Assembly: GCA_903860855.1 (NCBI GenBank)
Contig: CAIOSF010000202.1
Location: 1-5,573 of the forward strand
DNA: 5,573 nucleotides
Reading direction: 5' to 3'
From: an uncultured Alphaproteobacteria bacterium
GTDB lineage: Bacteria > Pseudomonadota > Alphaproteobacteria > Rickettsiales > Midichloriaceae
The position numbers were made by a program, and so were the translations under genes. This document shows, in pieces, positions 1 through 5,573 of this stretch; positions within the stretch are counted from its first letter, which is position 1; every line of letters starts with the position of its first letter. The notes beneath the pieces were generated by a model. It worked only from the letters and a program-made list of their open reading frames with translations, was not told the DNA's origin and searched no databases.

Positions 1-1
1 C

Positions 2-1132
2 ATAACGATATTTAGCGTTTATTTGTTGTTTATACCTTATTGGTTTGATTGCGTTACAAATATATTTTCGTTATCTTGTTTGCAGTTCGCAATATATTTT
101 CCAGTATTATGTATGTCAGTAGTGGAAATAGTATACTTTAGATATTTGCCTGTATCGATGCGATTTACACTTTTAGCAACAACATTTGGAGTATCGGCTG
201 CCTTATCGTTTGCATTTGTTACATTTGGTATGATCCCTTTGAATAAGTATTTTGGATATTACGGTATATTACTTATATTTATACCTTCTGTTATTAGCTT
301 TATCTATAGCATACGTTATATCGAAAAACTGGAGAAGAAGAATGGTAGATACGACTATTATCCGGATGAAGGCAGCATTGCCCAATCAGACCTGGAATCA
401 TTAGAACAGACCGTTGTTGATTATAATTTTCAAAATCCAGAAGAATACAAGGCTTATAATTTAAGCTGCAACTATGCTAAAGCCTTATTAGACAAAATTA
501 GAGATACCAATGAACGTAATACAATACAGCATGCTAAAAATTCTAATAAAAGAAAGAATCTGAGCCCTCAAGTTATTAATATCAGATTAGTAGAGAAAGC
601 CATAATATTTGCAAAAAAATGGCATGATGGCCAGTTTAGAAAGACAGGGGAGTCATATTATACTCATCCTCTGGCCGTTGCTGATATTATCTCTGAGTTT
701 CTACCTAAAACCGATGTGATAGTTGCTGCTATACTGCACGATGTACTTGAAGATAGCAATTGTCCACTCGAGTTAATGTCGCATGAGTTTAACGCCAGGA
801 TAGCTCAGATAGTTTATAGGCTTACCAGGATAAGATCCGATGAGAATGGTCATGAAATTAAGCTCACTATGGAAGAGTTAGTCGATGGCTTAAAAAAAGC
901 TGATGATAAAGAGGCTTTACTGATCAAAGAAGTTGATAGGTTGCATAATTTATCGACCATTGATGGATTATCTAAGGCAAAACAATCTGATACAGCTCAT
1001 GAAACTCTTGATAACATTGTAACCAATGTTGCCTATACCGTTGATGATCTCAATATCAATGATAAACTTAGTTTGGAAAATGATTTGTTGAAAAATTGCG
1101 AGACTATCTTGAAGAAGAATGACAAGCCATAG
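2..1132 (+). CDS. MFS (ProP-like) transporter C-terminus fused to RelA/SpoT-type HD hydrolase domain; 5' end outside window
   Basis: The frame is open to the left edge with no stop, so the TTG at 23 is probably not the start. Numbering runs from the first visible codon (376 residues). Residues 1-15, 23-47, 57-80 and 86-106 are hydrophobic. They fit the last four helices of a 12-helix MFS permease, with the loop signature LPVSMRFT (around 49-56) resembling the P-x-x-x-R-[FY]-T/S loop before helix 11 of ProP-type transporters. A hydrophilic linker (about 107-185) leads to an HD domain (about 190-345). It keeps every residue I can match to the SpoT/Rel hydrolase site: HDGQFRKTGE (208-217), H222-P, H246-D247, E250-D251 and DRLHN (312-316), then a SpoT-like AHETLDN. 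No synthetase, TGS or ACT domain follows. I infer a membrane-anchored (p)ppGpp or related nucleotide 3'-pyrophosphohydrolase on the cytoplasmic face. The domain calls are strong; substrate and transporter competence are unknown. Confidence 0.85.
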   Translation: MTIFSVYLLFIPYWFDCVTNIFSLSCLQFAIYFPVLCMSVVEIVYFRYLPVSMRFTLLATTFGVSAALSFAFVTFGMIPLNKYFGYYGILLIFIPSVISFIYSIRYIEKLEKKNGRYDYYPDEGSIAQSDLESLEQTVVDYNFQNPEEYKAYNLSCNYAKALLDKIRDTNERNTIQHAKNSNKRKNLSPQVINIRLVEKAIIFAKKWHDGQFRKTGESYYTHPLAVADIISEFLPKTDVIVAAILHDVLEDSNCPLELMSHEFNARIAQIVYRLTRIRSDENGHEIKLTMEELVDGLKKADDKEALLIKEVDRLHNLSTIDGLSKAKQSDTAHETLDNIVTNVAYTVDDLNINDKLSLENDLLKNCETILKKNDKP

Positions 1133-1139
1133 AAAATGG

Positions 1140-1159
1140 AGGGGGAATAAATTCCTCCT
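1140..1159. terminator. Stem-loop just after the MFS-HD gene
   Basis: An 8-bp stem with one G-U pair (AGGGGGAA / TTCCTCCT) and a 4-base loop (TAAA) begins 7 bases after the stop codon at 1130-1132. The position suits a transcript end. No U-run follows on the + strand, so it is a poor intrinsic terminator and may instead stabilise the 3' end. Read on the - strand the hairpin is followed by CCATTTTC, a slightly better but still weak U-tract. Confidence 0.3.
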
Positions 1160-1259
1160 AGATCGAGACAATGACTAGTCTAAAAACCCAATAAATAAAC
1201 ACAGGCTAATTTATGGGTGGATTAAAAATATGATAGTGTTTCTGACTAAGAAATGTTAA

Positions 1260-1276
1260 ATGACCTTTTAGGTCAT
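1260..1276. promoter_or_regulatory. Inverted repeat in the dapF leader
   Basis: ATGACC - TTTTA - GGTCAT forms a perfect 6-bp stem with a 5-base loop, ending 28 bases before the dapF start. It could be an RNA hairpin in the leader or a dimeric repressor half-site pair. A possible -10 box TATGAT lies upstream at 1229-1234, but its -35 region (CTAATT, 1206-1211) is poor. The remainder of the 172-base gap shows nothing recognisable. Confidence 0.25.
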
Positions 1277-1304
1277 ATGTTCCAACAACCAGTATTCATC
1301 AGCA

Positions 1305-2189
1305 ATGAAGTTCTACAAAATGCACGGACTTGGTAATGACTTTATCATAGTTCAAGACCCTCAGCAGGAAGTATCAAGAGATCTTATAAGGCAGCTATGC
1401 CATAGAAAGACTGGTATAGGATGCGATCAGTTTTTCATTTTACGGGGGTGCAATATTGAAATATACAATAGTGACGGGAGCGAGGCGTCGTCATGTATCA
1501 ACGGTGTGCGCTGCGTCGCCTTTCTGCTCCATCTCCAGACGGGAGATAGGAGCATTCAGCTACGCACCAAAGAAAGGGAGCTGACCTGTCGAGTGGTAGA
1601 GACTATGGATTCGGAACCATATCACGGCCACAATAAATCAGGTCATCTACTAGGTCGCGAAGGATTAGTCTCAGTTGAGGTTGGTGGCTATAAACTGCAA
1701 GATTTTGAATACCGAGGACGCTCCGGGCTACTAGTTGATGTTGGCAATAAGCATGTTATCTTCCCGATAGATGATATCTCTCTAGCTGATATGACCTTGG
1801 CAGCAGAGTTGAATAATATAGAGAATCATACAGGCCGACCTAAAGACCCAGACGGAGCGACCTACCCTTCAGGCCACTATATTTCTCATATACTCGGAAA
1901 AGATGCAACTTTCCCTGATGGAGTCAATGTCAGCTTTGCTCACGTTACATCTGAGCATGAGGTTTACCTCAAGGTCTATGAGAGGGGAGTGGGCGAAACC
2001 ATGGCTTGTGGTAGCGCTGCCTGCGCCGCCTATGCCGGACTGTATGATCGCGGATTTTTATCAAAAAATAATGATGTGAGCGTGATATTTGAAATAGGAA
2101 GGTTATCACTCTCAATGTTAGAAGAAGAGTCTATTATACTGAAAGGTGGCGCTAGTATGGTATTTGAAGGTGTAGTACAGTTAGTTTGA
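1305..2189 (+). CDS. dapF: Diaminopimelate epimerase
   Basis: DapF is a PLP-independent epimerase that interconverts LL- and meso-2,6-diaminopimelate in the cytoplasm, feeding peptidoglycan cross-links and lysine. The 294-residue product begins with the family hallmark KMHGLGNDF (5-13), so the ATG at 1305 is right although no clear Shine-Dalgarno precedes it. Other family motifs are TGIGCDQF (36-43), NSDGSEASSCINGVRC (55-70) with catalytic C64, VDVGNKH (144-150), FPDGVNVSF (203-211), YERGVGETMACGS (225-237) with catalytic C235, and a normal C-terminal KGGASMVFEGVV. Substrate-contact positions N11, Q42, N55, N66, N148, N208, E226 and R227 match the E. coli enzyme by hand alignment. Oddities are CGNG changed to CING, GNPH to GNKH, and an extra stretch of roughly 15-25 residues near 172-198 that makes it about 20 longer than the usual 274. 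The 5' third is much richer in GC than its neighbours. The DapF call is secure; strict substrate identity is slightly less so. Confidence 0.93.
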   Translation: MKFYKMHGLGNDFIIVQDPQQEVSRDLIRQLCHRKTGIGCDQFFILRGCNIEIYNSDGSEASSCINGVRCVAFLLHLQTGDRSIQLRTKERELTCRVVETMDSEPYHGHNKSGHLLGREGLVSVEVGGYKLQDFEYRGRSGLLVDVGNKHVIFPIDDISLADMTLAAELNNIENHTGRPKDPDGATYPSGHYISHILGKDATFPDGVNVSFAHVTSEHEVYLKVYERGVGETMACGSAACAAYAGLYDRGFLSKNNDVSVIFEIGRLSLSMLEEESIILKGGASMVFEGVVQLV

Positions 2190-2237
2190 TCAGACAATAT
2201 CGATCGCAGACCCTAGCCATCCCCAAAATTACCGAGA

Positions 2238-2837
2238 TCACAATCCTGTTCGCCACACAACAACTTGTACTAGATTATGTCCCATCTGTTGATATGGCAG
2301 ATTTCTCATTGACTCAAAAATCCCTACACTCTCGGTAAAAGCTGCTGGTTTCTTTGATATCTCAAAAAGCTTTATTTCGCTAGCATGAAAGCTTCCATCT
2401 GTTATATAAAATATTGCATCCTCATCACAATGGGACTTCTTTTCTTGTGGTAAGTTGCTATCATCGCTATCTTGGCTTATTGATAAATCACTTTCATCAT
2501 TCCCATGACTGTTAAGTTTTTCGATATCAATAGGCTCATCCACATTGATGGATTTGCTCACTTCAACCCTTAGATCGAGATTTGAATCAAGATTTTTATC
2601 GATATTTTCTATTTTATTCACCATTTCGTTCTCATTTTTTTCTATCTTGCCCTCGTCTATCTTATCATCATCTATATCATCATTTTCATTAACTTTTTCA
2701 TCAGGTTGTTTAAGCTGCTTGATATTGTCTTCAATTTTATCGCCATCATCAGGTTTATCGTATGTTAGAGCTTTGTGCTTTTGTTTGGATATGCCACACC
2801 AGCCACATAACTTTTGACACAGATCACCAAATGACAT
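2238..2837 (-). CDS. Hypothetical acidic low-complexity protein
   Basis: I do not recognise this 199-residue product. The N-terminus (1-24) carries a small cysteine cluster (C7, C11, C14 in CQKLCGWCG) and some lysines. Residues 27-140 are low-complexity and strongly acidic, dominated by D, E, N, K and I, with recurring KIE/KID units such as DKIEDN, DKIDEGKIEK and NKIENIDKN. The last 60 residues look more like a folded domain (AIFYITDGSFHASEIKLFEI, then FTESVGIFESMRNLPY). There is no signal peptide or membrane segment. The gene converges on dapF (48 bases between stop codons) and diverges from ccoS. The ATG at 2837 has no good ribosome site, but a candidate promoter lies upstream. Disordered acidic proteins next to secretion genes in intracellular bacteria can be secreted effectors; here that is speculation only. 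The overlapping + strand frame encodes an implausible serine/leucine/phenylalanine polymer, which supports the - strand reading. Confidence 0.6.
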   Translation of the reverse strand: MSFGDLCQKLCGWCGISKQKHKALTYDKPDDGDKIEDNIKQLKQPDEKVNENDDIDDDKIDEGKIEKNENEMVNKIENIDKNLDSNLDLRVEVSKSINVDEPIDIEKLNSHGNDESDLSISQDSDDSNLPQEKKSHCDEDAIFYITDGSFHASEIKLFEISKKPAAFTESVGIFESMRNLPYQQMGHNLVQVVVWRTGL

Positions 2838-2861
2838 AGAAAGACCATTGAACGAGTAAAA

Positions 2862-2890
2862 ATAATGTTATTTAATATAAAACTCTTCAA
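2862..2890 (-). promoter_or_regulatory. Candidate promoter for the acidic hypothetical gene
   Basis: On the - strand TTGAAG (2890-2885; 4 of 6 to consensus) and CATTAT (2867-2862; 4 of 6) are separated by 17 bases. Transcription would begin near 2855, giving a leader of under 20 bases before the ATG at 2837. The match is modest and found by eye in AT-rich DNA. Confidence 0.3.
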
Positions 2891-2891
2891 G

Positions 2892-2921
2892 TTGCCGTAT
2901 GCAAGTCAAAGTTATTACAAT
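2892..2921 (+). promoter_or_regulatory. Candidate promoter for ccoS
   Basis: TTGCCG (2892-2897; 4 of 6) and TACAAT (2916-2921; 5 of 6) are separated by 18 bases, with an expected start near 2928, about 23 bases before the ccoS ATG. Its -35 box sits one base from the -35 box of the divergent candidate promoter, so one regulator could affect both. Confidence 0.38.
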
Positions 2922-2950
2922 ACTTATGTCGATGTGATTTATTTAATATA

Positions 2951-3127
2951 ATGGATGTTTTTATCTATCTAGTACCGTTAACTTTGCTTATTGCTGGTAT
3001 TGGCATTGCAGCTCTAGTTTCTGGTATAAACAAGGGGCACTATGACGACTGCGATAGAGCTATGAACAAAGTACTCACGCTAAATGAGCGCAGTGGTGAT
3101 GATAAAGATATCAAAAAACCTACATAA
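2951..3127 (+). CDS. ccoS: Cbb3-type cytochrome oxidase assembly protein CcoS
   Basis: This is a short 58-residue gene. Residues 4-25 (FIYLVPLTLLIAGIGIAALV) form one transmembrane helix, followed by GINKGHYDDCDRAMNKVL (25-42). That matches the CcoS layout: an N-terminal helix with an early LIP/LVP, then a G-[QH]-[FY]-D-D motif and a small C-terminal tail. CcoS is a small inner-membrane protein needed to make active cbb3 oxidase, probably at the cofactor (haem or copper) insertion stage. The tail after residue 43 is hydrophilic and slightly longer than in many homologues. Usually ccoS follows ccoI in a ccoGHIS cluster; here no other cco gene is visible and virB3 comes next, 113 bases downstream. 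No Shine-Dalgarno is evident before the ATG. The call rests on the helix plus the GHYDD motif, so it is good but not certain. Confidence 0.75.
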   Translation: MDVFIYLVPLTLLIAGIGIAALVSGINKGHYDDCDRAMNKVLTLNERSGDDKDIKKPT

Positions 3128-3133
3128 CCCGCT

Positions 3134-3150
3134 ATAGAGCTTACCTCTAT
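3134..3150. terminator. Small stem-loop after ccoS
   Basis: ATAGAG - CTTAC - CTCTAT forms a perfect 6-bp stem starting 6 bases after the ccoS stop. It is AT-rich and lacks a U-run, so it is weak as an intrinsic terminator. It could mark the boundary between ccoS and the vir genes. Confidence 0.2.
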
Positions 3151-3156
3151 TCAGCC

Positions 3157-3197
3157 TATAATTAGGCATTGAAAATTTCTATTATTAAAAGCAAAAT
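3157..3197 (+). promoter_or_regulatory. Candidate promoter region for virB3-virB4
   Basis: Two overlapping options exist in the 113-base gap before virB3. One is TTGAAA (3169-3174; 4 of 6), a 17-base spacer and CAAAAT (3192-3197; 4 of 6), predicting a start near 3204. The other is a perfect TATAAT at 3157-3162, but without a recognisable -35 box. Either would allow virB3-virB4 to be transcribed independently of ccoS. Confidence 0.28.
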
Positions 3198-3240
3198 GAT
3201 GATTAGATAAAAACAATAATTTTGAGCGCACTGATTTGTC

Positions 3241-3531
3241 ATGGCAGGCCATTTACAAGCTGATCCACTATTCGTTGGTTTAACAAGACCACCAATGCTA
3301 TTTGGGGTGAGTTATACTTTTGCTCTTATGAATGGCTTCTTTTCGATGATTACTTATGTGATGACAAATGATTTTAAATATTTGGCAGCCATGTTTCCAA
3401 TCCATCTTCTCGGCTATAAATTATGCTCAAAAGAACCGCTTTTTCTGGAGCTTTATAAGGTAAAAGCAGAGAAATGCTCTCGCAGCAAAAATCGTTTCTA
3501 TCATGGTGCCAATTCCTATGATCCAAGCTAG
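3241..3531 (+). CDS. virB3: Type IV secretion system protein VirB3
   Basis: VirB3 is a small inner-membrane subunit of the VirB/D4-type secretion channel that works with the VirB4 ATPase. The 96-residue product begins AGHLQADPLFVGLTRPPMLF, the typical VirB3 N-terminus with DPLF-x-GLTRP (8-17). It has two hydrophobic segments (about 18-41 and 45-62), then KEPLFLEL (64-71) and a conserved-looking end NRFYHGANSYDPS (84-96). Length and both ends agree with my memory of Rickettsia VirB3, which also ends in a FYYGANSYD-like sequence. An in-frame TGA at 3232-3234 fixes the ATG at 3241 as the only nearby start. The stop lies 2 bases before the virB4 start, so translation is probably coupled. Confidence 0.95.
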   Translation: MAGHLQADPLFVGLTRPPMLFGVSYTFALMNGFFSMITYVMTNDFKYLAAMFPIHLLGYKLCSKEPLFLELYKVKAEKCSRSKNRFYHGANSYDPS

Positions 3532-3533
3532 AT

Positions 3534-5573
3534 ATGATCAAATTTTGGCCAACGAGAGCTGATAGGCAGTCAACATTTAGAAATGAATATAAAGCAAGCG
3601 GTTTTGTTCCATACAGCTGCCATTGGAATGATCATACCCTGTTAACTAAAGACAATTCTCTGATGCAGGTTGTAAAGGTTGATGGATTTTCTTTTGAAAC
3701 GGCTGATGACGAAGATGTTGATATCAGAAAATCTATTCGTAATTCCCTCTTTAAAGGAATGGCAGCAAGTAATTTAGGTTTATATTTCCATGTAGTACGG
3801 AGGAAACAAAAGCCTTATCCCGATGATTATGTTTGTGCTGATATGCCTGATGGTTTTGCTGCATATTTAGATCAAAAATGGGTTAATAAATATAAAAATA
3901 AAAGGGCTTTTGTAAACGAGCTCTATGTTACGATCTTATGCAGTTCTCCCTCAGCTTCACTAGCTATAGGAAATGTTATTAATGCCCTGGCCGGAGAGGA
4001 TCCTAAGGAATCTTGGCGGAAAGGGATGATAGATACCCAGGAGCAGCTGGAGGAAGCAACAGGCAGAGTCATAAATACTCTAAGAGACTACGGCCCAAAA
4101 CTACTTGGCATAGATAAGACATCTAAAGGACACTATTCAGAACTTGCTGAGTTCCTTGGTCGTATCACTAACTGCGGAGAGGTTAATAGAATACTGCATG
4201 TTCCAGACGATATATCGCGCTACATAAACAATTGCCGCTTATATTTCGGGAATAGGGTTATAGAGGTCAAAACATGGGATGGTCAGAGGAAATTCGCTGG
4301 GTTGGTCAGTATTAAAGAGTACGGCCCCAAAACATGGGCTGGTATTTTAGATCAATTTTTGCATATGCCATTCGAATTTATCATCACCCAATCATTTCGG
4401 TTTACTAACCGTCAGTCCGCAATTGGGAAAATGCAGCTACAGCAAAACCGCATGATCCAAGCTCAGGATAAGGCAATTTCCCAGATAGCCGAGATTACAG
4501 ATGCCCTAGATAAAGCTATGAGTGGGGAAATCGGCTTTGGTCAACATCACCTCACCGTTATGTGCGCCTCTGATGAGTTAAAAGATCTTGAGAATATTCT
4601 CTCTCTTGCTACAGTTGAATTAACCAATACTGGTGGTATAGGAGTGAGGGAGAGAACGAACTTGGAGCCAGCGTTTTGGGCTCAGCTACCTGGAAATTTC
4701 AGTTTTATTGTTCGTAATTCAACAATAAATACTTACAATCTAGCTGCGTTTAATTCCCTCCATAACTATCCTTTAGGAAAACAGTATGGTAACCATTGGG
4801 GTGATGCCGTTTCGGTTCTTGATACGACTTCTGGTACGCCATATTATTTTAATTTCCATCTACGAGATGTAGGTCATACCACAATTATCGGACCAACTGG
4901 TGCCGGTAAAACTGTTATGATGAATTTTCTTTGTGCTCAGGCTCAAAAATTTAAATGCCGCCTTTTCTTCTTTGATAAAGATCGGGGAGCCGAGATTTTT
5001 CTTCGCGCAATAAATGGCCAATATACTATCATCGATCCAGGCAGAAAATGTGGGTTTAATCCCCTGCAATTGGCTGATACTGGAGAAAATAGAACATTTC
5101 TATTGGATTGGCTTAAGCAGCTTGTATCAACCAATGGAGAGCAGATAACCTCTGAGGATATATCTTTACTTAGCACTGCAATAAGCGGTAATTATAAGCT
5201 GGATAAAGCGAGCCGCAAATTATCAAATATAGCGCCATTCTTAGGTCTCCAGGGCCCAGGGACTTTGGCTGGTCGCTTGGCTATGTGGTGTGGAAATGGC
5301 TCGTATTCTGCCGTCTTCGATAATGATATCGATGTGATCGATTTCTCAAAAGCAACGGTGTTTGGTTTTGAAATGGCTGAATTGCTTAAAAATAAAGTGG
5401 CTCTTGGGCCAGTTCTAGCATATCTATTTCATCGTATTAACATGTCACTCGATGGCACAGCCAGTATGATCGTTTTGGATGAGGCCTGGGCTCTGATAGA
5501 CAATCCTATATTCGCTCCGCGCATCAAAGACTGGCTCAAGGTCCTGCGTAAGTTAAACGCATTTGTGATTTTC
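3534..5573 (+). CDS. virB4: Type IV secretion ATPase VirB4 (3' end outside window)
   Basis: VirB4 is the AAA+-like ATPase at the cytoplasmic base of the VirB/D4 channel and energises assembly and substrate transfer. The frame runs without a stop from the ATG at 3534 to the right edge: 680 residues, against roughly 800 for Rickettsiales VirB4, so about 120 C-terminal residues are missing. The N-terminal CagE/TrbE/VirB-type domain is followed by the ATPase core: Walker A GPTGAGKT (453-460), the family motif FDKDRGAEIF (480-489), DPGRKCGFNPLQL (about 501-513) and Walker B MIVLDEAWAL with D649-E650. The window ends within WLKVLRKLNAFVIF, just before the usual TQS-like motif. The ATG lies 2 bases after the virB3 stop with no obvious Shine-Dalgarno, which points to translational coupling. 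No frameshift or missing catalytic residue is visible. Confidence 0.97.
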   Translation, partial: MIKFWPTRADRQSTFRNEYKASGFVPYSCHWNDHTLLTKDNSLMQVVKVDGFSFETADDEDVDIRKSIRNSLFKGMAASNLGLYFHVVRRKQKPYPDDYVCADMPDGFAAYLDQKWVNKYKNKRAFVNELYVTILCSSPSASLAIGNVINALAGEDPKESWRKGMIDTQEQLEEATGRVINTLRDYGPKLLGIDKTSKGHYSELAEFLGRITNCGEVNRILHVPDDISRYINNCRLYFGNRVIEVKTWDGQRKFAGLVSIKEYGPKTWAGILDQFLHMPFEFIITQSFRFTNRQSAIGKMQLQQNRMIQAQDKAISQIAEITDALDKAMSGEIGFGQHHLTVMCASDELKDLENILSLATVELTNTGGIGVRERTNLEPAFWAQLPGNFSFIVRNSTINTYNLAAFNSLHNYPLGKQYGNHWGDAVSVLDTTSGTPYYFNFHLRDVGHTTIIGPTGAGKTVMMNFLCAQAQKFKCRLFFFDKDRGAEIFLRAINGQYTIIDPGRKCGFNPLQLADTGENRTFLLDWLKQLVSTNGEQITSEDISLLSTAISGNYKLDKASRKLSNIAPFLGLQGPGTLAGRLAMWCGNGSYSAVFDNDIDVIDFSKATVFGFEMAELLKNKVALGPVLAYLFHRINMSLDGTASMIVLDEAWALIDNPIFAPRIKDWLKVLRKLNAFVIF

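Noticed and set aside
23..25. TTG as the start of the MFS-HD gene
   Set aside because: The frame stays open to the window edge and the peptide before and after TTG reads as one membrane helix of an MFS permease, so the true start is upstream.
968..1171. - strand ORF of 67 codons
   Set aside because: It is antisense to the conserved end of the HD domain gene and has no recognisable protein features.
1133..1304. Possible RNA gene or small ORF between the MFS-HD gene and dapF
   Set aside because: No cloverleaf, long stem or convincing reading frame was seen beyond the two short hairpins.
2545..2817. + strand ORF of 90 codons rich in Ser, Leu, Phe and Ile
   Set aside because: It is the complement of the acidic repeat-like part of the - strand gene, and its composition is what the reverse strand of Asp/Glu/Lys codons gives.
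2947..2952. Perfect TATAAT overlapping the ccoS start codon
   Set aside because: Transcription from it would begin inside the gene and lose the start codon; the 2892-2921 pair fits better.
4266..4340. Repeated CAAAACATGGG in virB4 (near 4268 and 4330)
   Set aside because: The copies encode two similar K-T-W peptides about 60 bases apart in conserved coding sequence; this looks like coincidence rather than a repeat element.
4860..5176. Two overlapping - strand ORFs (69 and 77 codons)
   Set aside because: Both lie opposite the Walker A region of virB4, which is certain to be coding on the + strand.
1..5573. Mobile element, CRISPR array or defence system
   Set aside because: No transposase, integrase, terminal repeats, spaced direct repeats or defence-family domains are visible; VirB3-VirB4 here resemble the chromosomal Rickettsiales rvh genes rather than a conjugative Tra set.

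Overview
The window looks like a piece of an AT-rich alphaproteobacterial genome, most likely a Rickettsiales endosymbiont. VirB3 and VirB4 closely resemble my recollection of the Rickettsiales vir-homolog (rvh) type IV secretion proteins. Most of the DNA has low GC: hand counts give 28% for positions 61-120 and 30% for 2641-2700. A CcoS-like gene implies a cbb3-type cytochrome oxidase. As I recall, Rickettsia, Orientia and the Anaplasmataceae lack this oxidase, while Midichloria-type Rickettsiales have it. A Midichloriaceae-like host is therefore my best guess, but it is an inference.

Layout, left to right. Positions 2-1132 (+) hold the 3' part of a gene that enters from beyond the left edge. 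It encodes the last membrane segments of an MFS (ProP-like) transporter, followed in the same frame by a complete-looking RelA/SpoT-type HD hydrolase domain. After a 172-base gap with two small hairpins comes dapF (1305-2189, +), a diaminopimelate epimerase with both catalytic cysteines, some unusual substitutions and locally high GC. A convergent gene (2238-2837, -) encodes an unrecognised, very acidic protein. A 113-base gap holds a back-to-back pair of candidate promoters. It is followed by ccoS (2951-3127, +; 58 aa), virB3 (3241-3531, +) and virB4 (3534 to the right edge, +; 680 residues visible, C-terminus missing).

Functional picture. virB3 and virB4 are separated by 2 bases and should be co-translated as inner-membrane parts of the secretion channel. 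dapF supplies meso-diaminopimelate for peptidoglycan and lysine. ccoS serves respiratory oxidase assembly and is probably only a chance neighbour of the secretion genes. The transporter-HD fusion may couple a membrane transporter to alarmone (ppGpp-like) hydrolysis and is the most unusual item here. No tRNA, rRNA, CRISPR array, insertion sequence or complete mobile element was seen. No intergenic stretch exceeds 300 bases.
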